From assembly GCA_029465975.1 (NCBI GenBank), contig CM055754.1, forward strand, positions 9,337,929-9,401,928: a stretch of DNA of 64,000 nucleotides, read 5' to 3'. The position numbers and the translations under genes were made by a program. The notes beneath the pieces were generated by a model. The model did no database searches. It worked only from the letters and a program-made list of their open reading frames with translations, and was not told where the DNA came from. Below, one piece after another: positions 1-11,911 of the stretch. Within the stretch, counting starts at the first letter, position 1, and every line of letters starts with the position of its first letter. This DNA is from Dallia pectoralis. Taxonomy: Eukaryota; Chordata; Actinopteri; Esociformes; Umbridae.

Positions 1-828
1 CACTTGCCAAGAATGTTTTTCACCTGCAATGAAAATGACGACGCTTGGATATTTGAGTGGCCTAAGACTATATCTTCGAAAAACAAAGCAGTGCAGTGTT
101 AAACTACACACACACTCAGTGGGCTAACGTGCATACAATTGCCCGGTGTGGAGTGATAAGAACATTACCTGGATACAGGTTATTACAAGTAACAATGTAA
201 CCGAGTACATTGGACAGTTGAAATGAAAAACAGACACATGAATAATAAACACCCTTTCTTTATAATTGCACTTTGTCAATCTAATCGTCTATCTTTGTGA
301 AGCTGCCAAGCCAAGTGAAATAGCCCTAAGATTCCGTCGTGAAAAAATCTAATACACGAGAGTGATCAAAGTAAAATCTGATGGACTTGGCCTCGGCTGA
401 GTTCCCGGTATTGCTCCAGCACTTTCCTTCAGTCTCATATCTACTATTCTTTGGGTGTACGGTTGGAGTGCCTCTGAGATCAAAGCCATTCTGAGCACCT
501 CGTGGATCTGGCCTTAGAGCTCTCATAAAGCTTTCACTTACACACACAAACAGCCTGCATGTAGCCTAGGGTGTTTCAGGGGTCAGTGCAATTGACAACA
601 GTAGACAAACAGCTGCAATGTGGGTTTAAATCTGGAAAACACTAAAATAAACGAATCTAACCGTTGGTTTATTTTTAACCTAGCAGGCATTTAGCTGATT
701 CTTATCAATAGCACATAATATTATTCATTGCAATGTGCCATGGGATGCTGAGTCCACAGATACATAAACCAACAGAGTGGTCAGAGAGGTGGGCATCGGG
801 CATGTTAAAACGTTGATCAGAAAGACTG
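1..828. other. No recognised feature
   Basis: I see no gene or element here. A 73-codon minus-strand frame at 326-547 lacks any motif I recognise and has no convincing splice sites. If stxbp6 continues to the left, this stretch is probably intronic. Confidence 0.5.
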
Positions 829-1268
829 TTGTCTCTAAGTTTGGGCCATCATCAGTGTGGTGAACAGTGGCCTTACCATGGCATAGGCTGGCAGATTAGT
901 CAATCCATATTTAAACAGATCAACAGTCAATTCAATCATCCAAACCTTTCGCCAAGAAAGATCCTCTATGTAAATGTGTGGGACAATGTTAGGTTCCACC
1001 ATGCGGTAGTGGTTCAAGCATGGTTTCAGGCACATCCCTGATTCATAACCCTCTACCTGCCCTACCTACTCTACGTTCCTTAATAACTGATTTTTTAACC
1101 GTATAAAGGTGGATGGTTTATGATCGCCAACCCCGTGGGCGACCCTCCCTCTTTCAGGCCATGTGTGAGGCATGTGATGACATGTGTGTAGACCAGGATT
1201 TGCCGTGCCAAAAGGTTTTTCCCAAGGTGCATGAACAATGACGACAATATGATGTGGATGAGAATCTA
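829..1268 (+). pseudogene. IS630-like DDE transposase remnant (3' half)
   Basis: Degraded transposase of the fish IS630/Tc1-mariner superfamily. The first frame carries the second catalytic region as VWDNVRFHHAVVVQAWF, matching the WDN-x-SFH block that holds the second Asp. A TGA stop then follows at 1036-1038. Beyond it, in shifted frames, come a WMVYDRQPRGR block (family WRWKVYDRxP), an AKRFFPRC block and finally DVDENL. The order of blocks is that of the family, with at least one stop and several frameshifts, so it is dead. The remnant is cut at 1268 by a Tc1 insertion and resumes at 2513. The assignment rests on remembered family motifs. The exact subfamily is uncertain. Confidence 0.7.
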
Positions 1269-2510
1269 CAGTGCATCCCGAAAAGTATTCACAGCGCTTC
1301 ACTTTTTCCAAATGTTGTAATGTTACAGCCTTAGTCCAAAATTTTATTATTTTTTCTATACACAGAATGCAAAATGAAAAAAGTTTGTTTAACAGATTTG
1401 TTAAAAATTTTAAATGGAGATACAACATGTATCTAAGTATTCACAGCTTTTTCTCAATACTTTGTTGAAGCACCTTTGGCAGCAATTACAGCCTCAAGTC
1501 CTTTTGAGTACGATGCTACAAGCTTGGCAAACCTATTTCTGGGCTGTTCTCTCATTCTGCTTTGCAGAACCTCTCAAGCTCCATCAGGTTGAATGGGGAT
1601 CGTCGGTCCACAGCCATTTTCAGATCTCTCCAGAGGTGTTCAATCGGGTTCAAGTCTTGGCTCAAGCTGGGCCACTCAAGGACATTCACAGAGTTGTCCT
1701 GAAGCAACTCCTTCGTTATCTTTGCTGTGTGCTTAGGGTTGTTGTCCTGTTGGAAGAAGAACCTTCGCCCCAGTCTGAGGTCCATAATGCTCTGGTGCAG
1801 GTTTGCATCAAGGATGTCTCTGTACATTGCTGCATTCATCTTTCCCTCAATCCTGTCTCCCAGGTCCTGCCGCTGAAAAACATCCCCACAGCGTCATACT
1901 GCCACCACCATGCTTCACTGTAGGGATGGTATTGGCTGGGTGATTGGCTGGTTTCCTCCAGGCATGACACTTGGCATTCAGGCCAAATCGTTCAATCTTT
2001 GTTTCATCAGACTACAGAGTGTTGTTTCTCATGGTCGGAGAGTCCGTCAGGTGCCTTCTGGACAACTCCAGATGGGCTGCCATGGAAGCTATTTTTCAGT
2101 TTAAGGCATGTCTGGCCACTCTATCATACAAGCCTGATTGTATGAAGTGCTGCAGAGATGGTTCTTCAATTCAAGAATCTTCTCCTAAATTCTGGGACCT
2201 TATATAGTGCCTTTTCAAATCATGTCCAATCAACTGAATATACCCTAGGTGGACTCCAATCAAGTAGAAAAGTCTCAAGGATGATCCGTGGAAACAGTAT
2301 GCACCTGAGCAACATTTTAAGTGTCATGGCAAAGGATCTGAATACTTAGGTACATGCTATTATTTATTTATTTTTAATAGATCTGCAAAAATATCAACAA
2401 AATGTTTTATTGTTATCATTATTGTGTTTAGAATTTTGAGGGAATCAATTTTGCAATAAACTGAACATAACAAAAAACTGAAGCATTGTGAATACTTTCC
2501 GGGTCCACTG
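1269..2510 (-). mobile_element. Tc1-like DNA transposon, defective
   Basis: A 1242-bp element begins CAGTGCATCCCGAAAAGTAT and ends ACTTTCCGGGTCCACTG, which are inverted copies of a typical fish Tc1 terminus. The left flank is the expected TA (1267-1268). The right flank reads AA, a probable mutated TA. The transposase frame runs on the minus strand and is broken. The element sits inside an older IS630-like transposase remnant, so it arrived later. Confidence 0.9.
1552..1839 (-). pseudogene. Tc1 transposase fragment (second Asp and Glu region)
   Basis: A 95-codon open fragment of a Tc1 transposase. FQQDNNPKHTAK carries the second catalytic Asp, and LNPIEHLWRDLK, about 34 residues later, carries the Glu of the DD34E triad. 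Tc1 transposases are about 340 residues, so this is under a third of the protein. The frame closes with a stop after KAE, where family members continue, and the N-terminal DNA-binding domain is not in frame. The enzyme would cut and paste the element at TA sites. This copy cannot do so alone. Confidence 0.85.
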
Positions 2511-2545
2511 AATAGCCAAATGCCCAAGACAAGCTTGATCCAATA
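2511..2545 (+). pseudogene. Tail of the IS630-like transposase after the Tc1 insertion
   Basis: Directly after the Tc1 right end the sequence reads tagCCAAATGCCCAAGAC. This continues the DVDENL block cut at 1268 as PNAQD, after a TAG where the family has a Trp codon. It is short, but it joins correctly once the Tc1 and one TA are removed, which supports both calls. Confidence 0.55.
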
Positions 2546-4657
2546 TTGTGTACTAAACGCTGTGCTCTGTTTTCATTGACAGTAGTAGTTAATATTTTTT
2601 CGACTATATTTACAGTAACTCTTTACATTTGATTATGGAGAGTTACAATTATATCTGAGCAAAGTTGTTCAAATTTCGTTAGAGGATGCATCATTGATCA
2701 CTACCTGATTACACAGGACAGATGTTACAGTAACAATTATATATATCCTGTAAATATTGGCTAAGGTAAACTGTAATTTGTCTTATACGGTACTATAGCA
2801 TATTACTTTTAGCACTTCTAAGGAAGATTTATCTCTAAGATGTATCTTGCATTGTTTGTTAGTGGATTCACTGTTAGCGTAAAATGCTAAATTGAAAATA
2901 TATCATTTGTTGTGTTTTGGTGATTAAGGGCCATTTGTTTCTTTGGAGAAGATACTGATTTTATTTATCATATCCAATATAAATCTCAATTTTTAAACAT
3001 GGAAATAGCCGACTATCTATAAGCAGGCTAGTAGGCTACCAGCAGCACTTTGCCCAACACCGTCTTCGGTTTTGTTTATTTGTCCAAGAACGTCAGATTA
3101 TTTCAGATACACCTACATTTTGCACAGTTTGTCATGCACTTTATCTTGGCCAGTTTTTTTGGCTATTGGATAATACTGTCCCACTATTCTGTTAAAGGTT
3201 GCCAAAACTGGTGTTGTTATTTACTCTTTTTAAACATCGCGCTCCAGTTCATTTGTGCTCATGCCCGTGCCCGTCTTAGTTCACTTTAAGTAGTTTCGCA
3301 AACCTCTGGGGATGAGATTCATTTGTGTATTCTCCGGTAGGCTATACTTAATTTAATACAGCATTGCCGCCTTTTTAGTTTTATTTTGAAACATTATTTC
3401 GTTTTGAGAACTAGTATTCGAATACTTCGGAATTACTAATGAGTATTCAAAGCCTGTAAAATTGTATTCAAACAAGCTTTTGCATACAATACAATTTCCA
3501 TGGACCTGTTTAGACTCGATGGCGCTGCTTTGCATCTTGTAAGGAATCATTGATTTAAGTACACAGTTGTTGACACAGAATGGGGTTGACTGCCTAGCCT
3601 CACTACAGTAATACGTCTGCACTCATGTAGACAGTGGATCAGACAATGCCCATGACTTCAGCATAGTGGTCTAACTGTTTAACTGTTTGTTAAATTTGTG
3701 TTTTATTACACAATGCTGCTGTGGAAACGGCTTGTTTTCTTAAACATTGCAATTATCACATCGTCACCTATTTTTCCTTCTACGTCAGTGGCTCTCACAC
3801 TTTTTTGGATGATGACTCCAGCATTTAGTTGCTCAAATCCTTGTTGTGTAGTTTGTTTTATTTGACACTGTTGCTATGGAAACAGCTTAAGGGCTTTTAG
3901 CTAAGAAGAAATCTGAAGTTTTTCATTTATTCATTCACATTTGATTCTCACATGCTAAAGCATAGATGTGTGCCAGGATATTAATCTAGCTGCTGGTTTA
4001 ATGAATTGGTCTTCAATGCCATCAATGCAATACAGATGTGACATTTTCATGACATTTGGGTCTCAAAAAAATAAAGTTTCAATTTCAAATTCTTGTTTTT
4101 TGGTAATTTAAAGTGAAAATTTGATTACTCTTATATCAAGATCAATCTCATTTACAGTACAAAAATTACATTTTGGTAGCTTTTTTGCTCGTCTTTGCCA
4201 AAGGGGCCAATTAAAGTGTAATGTAGTATACTTAAATTGTGCAGAAAGATAGACAAGAACAACGATGTTTACCTCATTGTATACTTATCGAATTGTTTAC
4301 TTATTAGTTGGTGTGCAAATAAAATGCCCATGCGTAGGGAGTCCAATTGATTTAAAGTTGAAAAAGTATGACTTCATCAGCAGGGTGTGTAACCAGATGA
4401 AAGTTTCATATCTTCTTTACTAGGCATGTAACGATTCACTCAAGTCACGACGCATTTTTGTGCGGTATCTGCACAGAGGTTTTTTTGTCTTACCACCTCA
4501 CCGCTTTAGTTTTTAGTCTTCGTAAAGCCAAAATGCCACCACAGCTGCGATTTCAATAAGAAAGGGGCATCCTCAATTCCAACATCTACACTTTCTGCCG
4601 CCATGTTTGGTACTGTTTCCAGCTACAACTTGCCTTCGGCTATCATGCCTGTAAAAC
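2546..4657. other. No recognised gene; AT-rich sequence
   Basis: No conserved reading frame or complete element is seen. Around 4424 the sequence CTAGGCATGTAACGATTCAC resembles the terminus of a hAT-type element, but I find no partner end, so it is not called separately. Confidence 0.5.
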
Positions 4658-4927
4658 CAGGGGTGGGCAAACTAACACATGCGGGCCAAATCCGCAGTAG
4701 AAAATAAAAGACAAAAAAATAACTGCCAGTCCAACTTACTTATTTGAATTAAAATGATTTAGATATAATGGATCTACAGTATAAATGTTATGAGTGTACA
4801 TTTATATTATTGCCCTTTTCTTGTCCACAAATAATTTATAATGAACAAATTACAAAACAAATGTGGCCCTCCTTTTAGTTTAAAAGTCCTAATGTGGCCC
4901 CTGAGCAGAAAAATGTGCCCTCCCCTG
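4658..4927. mobile_element. hAT-like MITE (GGGGTGGGCAAAC type)
   Basis: This 270-bp element begins CAGGGGTGGGCAAACTA and ends AAATGTGCCCTCCCCTG, which are imperfect inverted repeats. The interior has the GCGGGCCAAATCCGC and TGTGGCCCTCC words seen in short non-autonomous hAT elements of vertebrates. It has no coding capacity. Flanks ctgtaaaac and ctgtgaat may be a decayed 8-bp target duplication. Confidence 0.7.
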
Positions 4928-5284
4928 CTGTGAATCGAGGTTGCAGTATACAGCTTCAGCGCCCCTCAAAATGTGCATAACTGTTTGTTTAACATCTCCA
5001 TCGACTTGAATCGTGACAAATTCCCATCGATTTTCAACCGGCTCCAAGTGCATTACATCCCTGTCCTTTACTAAGTAAAACATTATTGTCGGTGCTCAAA
5101 TTTCAGCAACTTTGAGAGGAACTGAGGACAAGGGGCCATATCCTGTTTTAGTTCATTTTTCAGAATATTTCAAAAAAATTTGAGTGCCTGACAGATCTCC
5201 AATTTTAAATTTCTTGCCAGTCTATTAGTTTGTATTGAGTGGCTTTTAACATTCGCCTTACTATCCCCTTCAGCCTAAAGGTTA

Positions 5285-5967
5285 CGTCCTGTCCCTTCTC
5301 TTATCCCTGTACACAAACAGCTGTAGATCCAGTCTTCTGAAGTTTGCAGATGACACCACCATCATTGGTGTCATCTCTAATGGGGACGAGACCGCCTACA
5401 AGGGGAAAATTGACCGGCTAGTGTCCTGGTGCAGTCTCAACAACTTGGAGCTTAATGCTCTAAAGACAGTGGAAATGAGAATGGACTTTAGGAGAAGCCC
5501 GGCTCTCCTGTCAACTTAGTGGAGTCCTTTCGCTTCCTGGGCAACACCATCGCCCAGGACCTCAAGTAAGAGCTGAACATCACCTCTCTCACTATCTACA
5601 GAGCGGATAATAGGATGTAAGCTGTCGTCTCTTAAGGTTCTGTTTAAAACCAGGTCACTGAGGCGAGCAGAAGAGATTGAGCCAGACCCCTCCCATCCAG
5701 TTAACGGACTACTCAGAACTCTCCCCGTGGCAGACTGCTACGGTCTATCAAGACCAAAACATCACGTCACAAGAACAGCTTCTTCCCCACGGCGGTGAGT
5801 CTAAGGAACATGCCTCTTGCACTAGTCTGCCCCTAGCCCCTTTTGCACTATTTGCAATGTTCATATACATTTAAAAAGGTGTGCATCCTAAATGATGCCG
5901 CTATGGGTCAGAACATATTCATTGTATGTGTAAACAAACTTGGCAATAAACGTGATTCTGATTCTAA
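5285..5967 (+). mobile_element. LINE (L2/CR1-like) 3' fragment
   Basis: The fragment 5330-5500 translates to a reverse transcriptase core with LLKFADDTTIIGVIS, where FADD is the catalytic box, then WCSLNNLELNALKT. Later coding sequence is rearranged and broken. The 3' end reads CTTGGCAATAAACGTGATTC followed by a second GATTCT, the short repeated tail of this LINE group. The copy is truncated at the 5' end and dead. L2/CR1 assignment is from motif memory; Rex1 is an alternative. Confidence 0.75.
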
Positions 5968-7397
5968 ACCACCCTGGACGCGATTATGGTCTTATTTGTA
6001 AGGAAACAGGAGACAATGTGTTTTAGTTTAAATTCAGTTTTGTAAACGGTTGATGCAGGATTCTGCAAAGGGCTCTTCTAAAGTTTATTTCGTAATTGGC
6101 TATGGATATGAACAATTTCGAAAGTAACAGCTCCTAGAATTTTCAGGAGAGGTAGTGAGAAGAGGGTATAAATGTCCAGCGGTCTGACTTCGTTTCAACC
6201 TTAGGAGGTTCTCATTAAATGGCCTTGTTTGTTAAAAACAATGACTTGTTCTGAGATTTAAAACACCCTCACAGCGGCTGCACAATTGCAACTACAAAGG
6301 CTTTTCTCATACGTTTCTGGTGATTTGGCTCGTGGGTGACACATTGTGATGACTACAGTAGCCATTGGATTTTATCCCTCTGTATCATCTGGGGGAAGCG
6401 AGATAACAGTAGCTACAGTAGTTGTAGTAACCCAAACTGAGTGTATGTTTCATTAAATGTTACACACCATTATTAACTGAGCTCTGGGAAGCAGTGTTGT
6501 GCCCTGCTCTCTTCTAGAGGTTGTTTGCTGTAGGCGGCAGATAAGAATTCAATACTTCTGTAGATATGACGGTCATAGCTGTCATTTTGTATTTTTGTGT
6601 CACTGCAACTACCTGCCAACACGCAGACTTCAATCGTGCACAAACACTCCGCACATTCTATGTGTTTGACACAAAATGGTTTTGCTGTGGTTTGTCAGAG
6701 GGTGCAAGATTATCAGACGATAAGCCTTTTTGTTCCACTGACTGAAATAAAATTTGACTTTATGCGCATTCACAACATTGGTACCACTGTCTTGTCAGTG
6801 TTGGGTTTTGTGGAGCGTCACAGATCCCATCCCTTTCTACAGCTCATTAGCCTGTCAGAGCTGTACACATTCCCTGACAACTGTGCTATAACTCGACAGT
6901 TCATTGGTCTGCCTAGTAACGGGGCCTTTGACAGCAGGCTGCTTTGCGTGGGGATTGTGGTGAACGGGAAAAGAGACAGCTAGTTACAACAGTCATGTGG
7001 AGCCAGATATCAGCCAACACTAGCCTAATTGTTTCAGGCTTGCGCCTGGTTACACTTTTGTGTGGGATGCCTCCAATGGTGCTGTCGCCACTCCCATGTC
7101 TGCTGTGGTACAGAGACACTATTTTAGACACTATTAGGACACTAATAATAAGCTGTAGAAACAAGACGTATCTCTGAAGCCCAATCCGCCCCATCGCCCC
7201 CACTAACTTGCTCAGAGTGCCCTTCATTTTCAAGTGTTGCTGGCACAACTCCAAGGGTGACTTCAGGAAAAGCGAGGGGGTCAGTGAACATGCAAAGAAA
7301 TGGGGCCCACTTGTGACTCGAATGATGCAATCACATTCCGCTCTTAAGTCAGTCAAAGAACAGATTCTCCTCTGTTGTTTTAAAAGATTTAGACCTA
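5968..7397. other. No recognised feature
   Basis: Several frames of 60-150 codons occur on both strands (for example 6597-6983 plus and 6913-7356 minus). They overlap each other, show no domain that I recognise and no splice context, and look like chance frames. Confidence 0.45.
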
Positions 7398-7603
7398 CAG
7401 TCGATATGAAAGTCTACACACCCCTGTAAATGCCAGGTTTTGTGAACAAAAATAAAAACGATCAATCATTTCAGAACTTTTTCCACCTTTAATGTGACCT
7501 ATAACATGAACAATTAAAGTGAACAAACTTAAATCATTGAGGGGTGGAATAAAAAATACAAACCTTACAATAACCTTGTTGTGTAGACCTTTTATATCCA
7601 CTG
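7398..7603. mobile_element. Tc1-type MITE with TA target duplication
   Basis: This 206-bp element begins CAGTCGATATGAAAGTCTAC and ends GTAGACCTTTTATATCCACTG, imperfect inverted repeats flanked by TA on both sides (7396-7397 and 7604-7605). There is no transposase. A half copy of the same family lies at 34184-34346. Confidence 0.85.
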
Positions 7604-9542
7604 TATGTTACATATTAAACCATATATTTTCCATGAGTACAATCTTTGAATTGGACACAAACAAATCCATCTGTCATGTATTTATAAATGCCTCTACTAG
7701 ATAATCATATTACATTAGTGCACTACAAACATATTGCTGTCCTTGCCGTGATAACACTTTGTTTTTAAAGTCAGTCTAATTAGACCATACAACTAAATTC
7801 AGCTGTCGGCCGTAATTATGAACAAAGAAACTGAGACATATGAAACTAATGAAGGCCAAAAATATCTATTACAAATTAACAATTTAATGTCTTCATCAGA
7901 CGTATGATCACATGATGAAATAGTGTTTGCGGGAACACATTAACACATTTCCTGAATTCAACTCATTTTTGGCAGAAACCCTTATATCCTGTTGCCAACC
8001 CTTTCCCTACCACTTTCACATTTTGGGAGGAAATTGCAGAGAAGTGAATGAACGCAGTGCGAATGGAGGAGTGGGCTGGAGTTTATGATTTGGGATTCAG
8101 CTTAAGGCATTTTCTGTTGCCACTAAACAGTCCTACTAGTGCCACTAGCCCCAGGTAATGTGTGTGTCATTCAGATTTGTCCAATGGGTGCGTTGTTGCT
8201 CTAATGCCCTGCATATGTTAGTCATGCAAAGATAATTTAATGATGAAATATTTGGGTTCAAAATGGTATCTAGTAACTGAACCTTGACAAGTGGTTTCTG
8301 CTCTGATTGCTCTCAAAAAGGTCTTAAAAAACGAAAACTCTTGCTCAACCAGGAACTCAGTAGGATTAAATCCTGGTAGGGATTCTCCGGTTACTAAGAC
8401 TTGGGACTTCTGGCCAAACACCAGACCTGTAATGGGCACGTTCAAGGTCTTTGTAGCATTTTGTCAATTTTCCAAACATTCAAAACATGTATTTCGTTCA
8501 GTTTGTTGTGTAGCAACAAGAATGTTTAAAAAAAGGTTTAATCAAGCTCACCAGTAACCACCAAAAGAAAAAAAATCTAAATGGGGTTAAACAAGTTTGT
8601 TTTAGTAGGTATGTCACCATATTTGACCTGCTTTGTGGTCTGTTTCTGAATTAAGTCAAGTTATATTCACCTGTCCATCATCCTCTGTATGGTATTAACA
8701 TTATTGTCTAAAAAACATCCATATTTTATCACAGAAAGATATATATATTAAGTGTATGCTGTGTTAGGTATATACCTAATACTATATTATTTAAGTATTT
8801 AACCTTTTCTCGGGACACGTGGGACACACAGGTGTTAAAAGCTTTTGAACATATGATTTATCTTAATGAACATTGAAACATTAACAATGACCTGTAGCAG
8901 GATAAAAACCTCTGTTGAAAAACATCAAGGTTCTGAAAAGTCGGACAAACCCATAAAGCCTTAATCCAACTAACAGAAATATCCTAGGATAAACCAGGCA
9001 GCATCAAGAATTGGCCTCTACACTAAAGGGCCTGACCTTGGAACATGGCCAGACATACAGGATTATACCAGAGCAGTCATTCCAAAATCATGTAATGAAA
9101 CACATGGCTTCGCACATCCAAATCCTACAGTTTTACCAGGTCAACAAGGGGACACAAACGAAAACACTGCCTAAACTTTTAGCCTATGAATCAAGACAAT
9201 CCAATGATATATTTTAAACAACTCCTTGGAAATTAGTACTCTGATGTTTTAATGTCCTTATGGAGAGCAGGGTTACTGAATTTGTAAATCACCTCTGTCC
9301 AGGCTCTCACTGATAAATGTGCATTTAATGCTTTGTACAAACAACGCAAATTCCTGGTAGGGCATATCAGAATAATATGGGTGGAGCTGAACAATTTGAT
9401 TATTACAAAACAATTCAGATTATAGTTTCTGTTTTTCACATTTTCTTTTTACATTAGAATTGTAAAAGAATTCAAAAATAGCTTAGCAAAGCTAAAATGA
9501 AGTAGCAAACTATTACTGTTCCATACTTAAGAGGACGGAGGA
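7604..9542. other. No recognised feature
   Basis: AT-rich sequence. It contains small chance frames such as 8218-8445 minus and 8291-8557 plus, which are complementary to each other and carry no known motif. Confidence 0.45.
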
Positions 9543-9801
9543 CCATGACTAACTGGGTTATTGCCTAGGAATGGATCATCCATGACTAACTGGGTTATTG
9601 CCTAGGAATGGATCATCCATGACTAACTGGGTTATTGCCTAGGAATGGATCATCCATGACTATCTGGGTTATTGCCTAGGAATGGATCATCCATGACTAA
9701 CTGGGTTATTGCCTAGGAATGGATCATCCATGACTAACTGGGTTATTGCCTAGGAATGGATCATCCATGACTAACTGGGTTATTGCCTAAGAAGGAATCA
9801 G
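9543..9801. repeat. 37-bp tandem repeat, 7 copies
   Basis: Unit starts CCATGACTAACTGGGTTATT and recurs at 9543, 9580, 9617, 9654, 9691, 9728 and 9765, exactly 37 bp apart. The first six copies are almost identical (one A-to-T change in copy four). The seventh is diverged and fades out. This points to recent expansion. Confidence 0.97.
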
Positions 9802-10928
9802 CCATAACTGAGAGCATTTTTACACTACAATAAGTGTAACATAGATGAACTAAAGTTGTTGTCAGATATGCATCAGATAAACACTTTTTTTATAGACTCA
9901 GGTCTATATCCACTGATCCACATGGTATGGCAAAGATAGACATGACCCAAATCAGATATTCTTTCCTTATTGCCCAACACATCCTAGATACCGTTTCTCG
10001 AGGCCATTCAATGGCAAGAACATAGACTAAAAACATCCCATCACAGACAGCATAATGACAGCAGAAGCCGGACAAATGTATTACCTTTGATTTCTAATGA
10101 ACAGAATGCAGACATGACAGGGAACTGAAGTATGAACCCTTTAAAACATAAATAACCTCAGTCTAAGTCATTACAGATTCTAGGCAGGAACCAAGTGTTT
10201 TGATGGACACTATAATCAATATGAGATATTATGTATTCTCTCCATTGTGAATAACATCTCTCTCTACAAACGATTTAAATACAATTTGTATCATTATGTA
10301 GGGGTATTATAAACTGAACAATGTCAACAGGGATGTACCCAAGAGATTTTTACTAAGCATAAGAACTTTGGGCCCGGGTCTCCTTCCAAAACCACGAATG
10401 ATTGCAGTAAATTAGAAGAGAAAGCCATAACTCAACCACAACTTGCAAAACACTTTGAAGAAATGTAATTTCACTCCTCAGTCTCTCTTGTAAATTGATA
10501 TGCATAACTGAGTTACAATGTGACTGACTACAAATATTTTATTTGTATGAACCAATTTTCAGTTGAACAATACCTAAATTTCAAAGTAAATACAATCAAT
10601 AAAAAGCCTTTGACACCTAACGAAGCTGTAACAGGATTTACTATTGGCTATGTTGGCTCAGCAATAGGAAACCCACATCAATCGGAGAGTGAACATGTGG
10701 AAGGGAACAAGTGACTGTGATCTCTGGCATGTCACATTAACTGCAGACTGATTACACTGGCAATAAATAGTGTGACTTGATACAACTGGCATTCTGAAGC
10801 CAGTCACAGGGAAGGACATAATGGTGACGAGTGTTCATCAACACAGGAGTCGGGGCCCAAGCTGGTCAGAGCACCCACACATAGAGGTGGAGAGGGAAAA
10901 GAAGGACAGTAAATTAAGGATGTTATAC
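9802..10928. other. Probable stxbp6 intron, no other feature
   Basis: No element or exon is recognised. It lies just downstream (minus sense) of the stxbp6 first coding exon, starts with that exon's splice donor and is therefore most likely intron. Confidence 0.5.
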
Positions 10929-11082
10929 CCGAGAGGCATATGAAGGTCATGTAGTCACCCTGTCCTCCAGTAGCCAGGAAAGGGATCTTCTTCTTGGTCC
11001 TCCTCTTCACCTGCACAGCTGCCAGCATTTTCTCACCATGGGGAGTGAACACCTCCTTGTTGATGGCTGACTTGGCACTCAT
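10929..11082 (-). CDS. stxbp6: Syntaxin-binding protein 6 (amisyn), first coding exon
   Basis: Amisyn is a soluble SNARE-binding protein that forms nonproductive complexes with syntaxin and SNAP-25 and restrains exocytosis. This exon gives 51 codons from ATG at 11082, beginning MSAKSAINKEVFTPHGEKML and ending TGGQGDYMTFICLS. I recognise this as the start of vertebrate STXBP6, including its basic stretch VKRRTKKKIPF, which belongs to the N-terminal PH-like lipid-binding domain. The exon ends after CTC TCG G with donor GTATAAC, a phase 1 junction. That fits the known continuation, whose next codon begins with G. The C-terminal SNARE-like coil lies in later exons to the left of this window, since none is seen at 1-10928. 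Upstream in-frame codons lack homology, so the ATG at 11082 is the best start. Confidence 0.88.
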
Positions 11083-11145
11083 CTTGAGTATGTGTGTAAG
11101 GGGGGGTTCTAATAGCCCAGAGGGGATGGGAGGTACAGCTCTTCT
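11083..11145 (-). other. stxbp6: stxbp6 5' UTR part of the first coding exon
   Basis: Directly upstream of the ATG on the minus strand is a pyrimidine stretch and TCCATCCCCAG, a good 3' splice site ending at 11146. The 63 nt between this AG and the ATG would be 5' untranslated sequence. Other AGs are possible, so the boundary is tentative. Confidence 0.5.
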
Positions 11146-11431
11146 CTGGGGATGGAAGGAGAAAAAATGCCCATCAGACAAGCTAAAAGTTATTCATGTT
11201 TACTTACGCACGTACACAGAGCTCAAGTCATGCACTGAACACAGAAAAAAAACAATACAAGACAGAAATATAATCAAATTTCTGACAACATTATAAATGT
11301 ATGAACAAACTCGTTGATGAGGCAATAGTGGTGTGCACAGTATTCCCCCAACATTAGTTAACAGTTTGTATTTACAAAATATCAGTTATATACTGTTAAG
11401 TTATGAAGTGTGCACACGGCAAGAATGTTTG

Positions 11432-11438
<7 letters not shown>

Positions 11439-11465
<27 letters not shown>
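11439..11465. repeat. (GT)n microsatellite
   Basis: About 13 uninterrupted GT dinucleotides lie within a longer impure GAGTGTGAGT stretch. Confidence 0.95.
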
Positions 11466-11466
<1 letters not shown>

Positions 11467-11911
11467 GGGCATTCAGTCAGTTGTCAAGTGTTAAGCAGAC
11501 TAATGGCTTGCTACCACAAGTAACGGCTGAACCCATTGGCTCCTGTAATCCAACGTATGACCCCTTTTGTCTAATGGTTAACAGATGGAATAGTTTGTGT
11601 GTGGTCCCTGATAATGTTGCTCACCAGTGACCACATCAGAAAAAGTGCTGGGTCAGATTGAGCTTGACCGCCGAGATACTGTGGGTTGCCTTAAACTCCC
11701 TGATGTAGAGCTGTGTTTAGAGTCAGGCAGTGCACAAGATTAGATTATTCTCATTTTATGTTCAAAATAGACATGGATAATGGCTCTGACAATCAGGAAG
11801 TCCATTGGCATGAGTTTAGGTGATGATTTCGACCACATTAACATAAGCAAACAGAGTAATGGGTACTTCTATTTTGCATTCATTAATCATAAAAACACAG
11901 TCGCAAGGAAC

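Noticed and set aside
326..547. 73-codon minus frame as a possible stxbp6 exon
   Set aside because: It does not match the remembered amisyn sequence, and no convincing splice pair bounds it.
1414..1923. 169-codon plus frame
   Set aside because: It is antisense to the Tc1 transposase on the minus strand.
6597..7356. Overlapping frames of 128 and 147 codons
   Set aside because: No domain, no splice context, and mutual overlap on opposite strands.
9543..9801. Possible CRISPR array
   Set aside because: The 37-bp units abut with no spacers, and the genome is eukaryotic.
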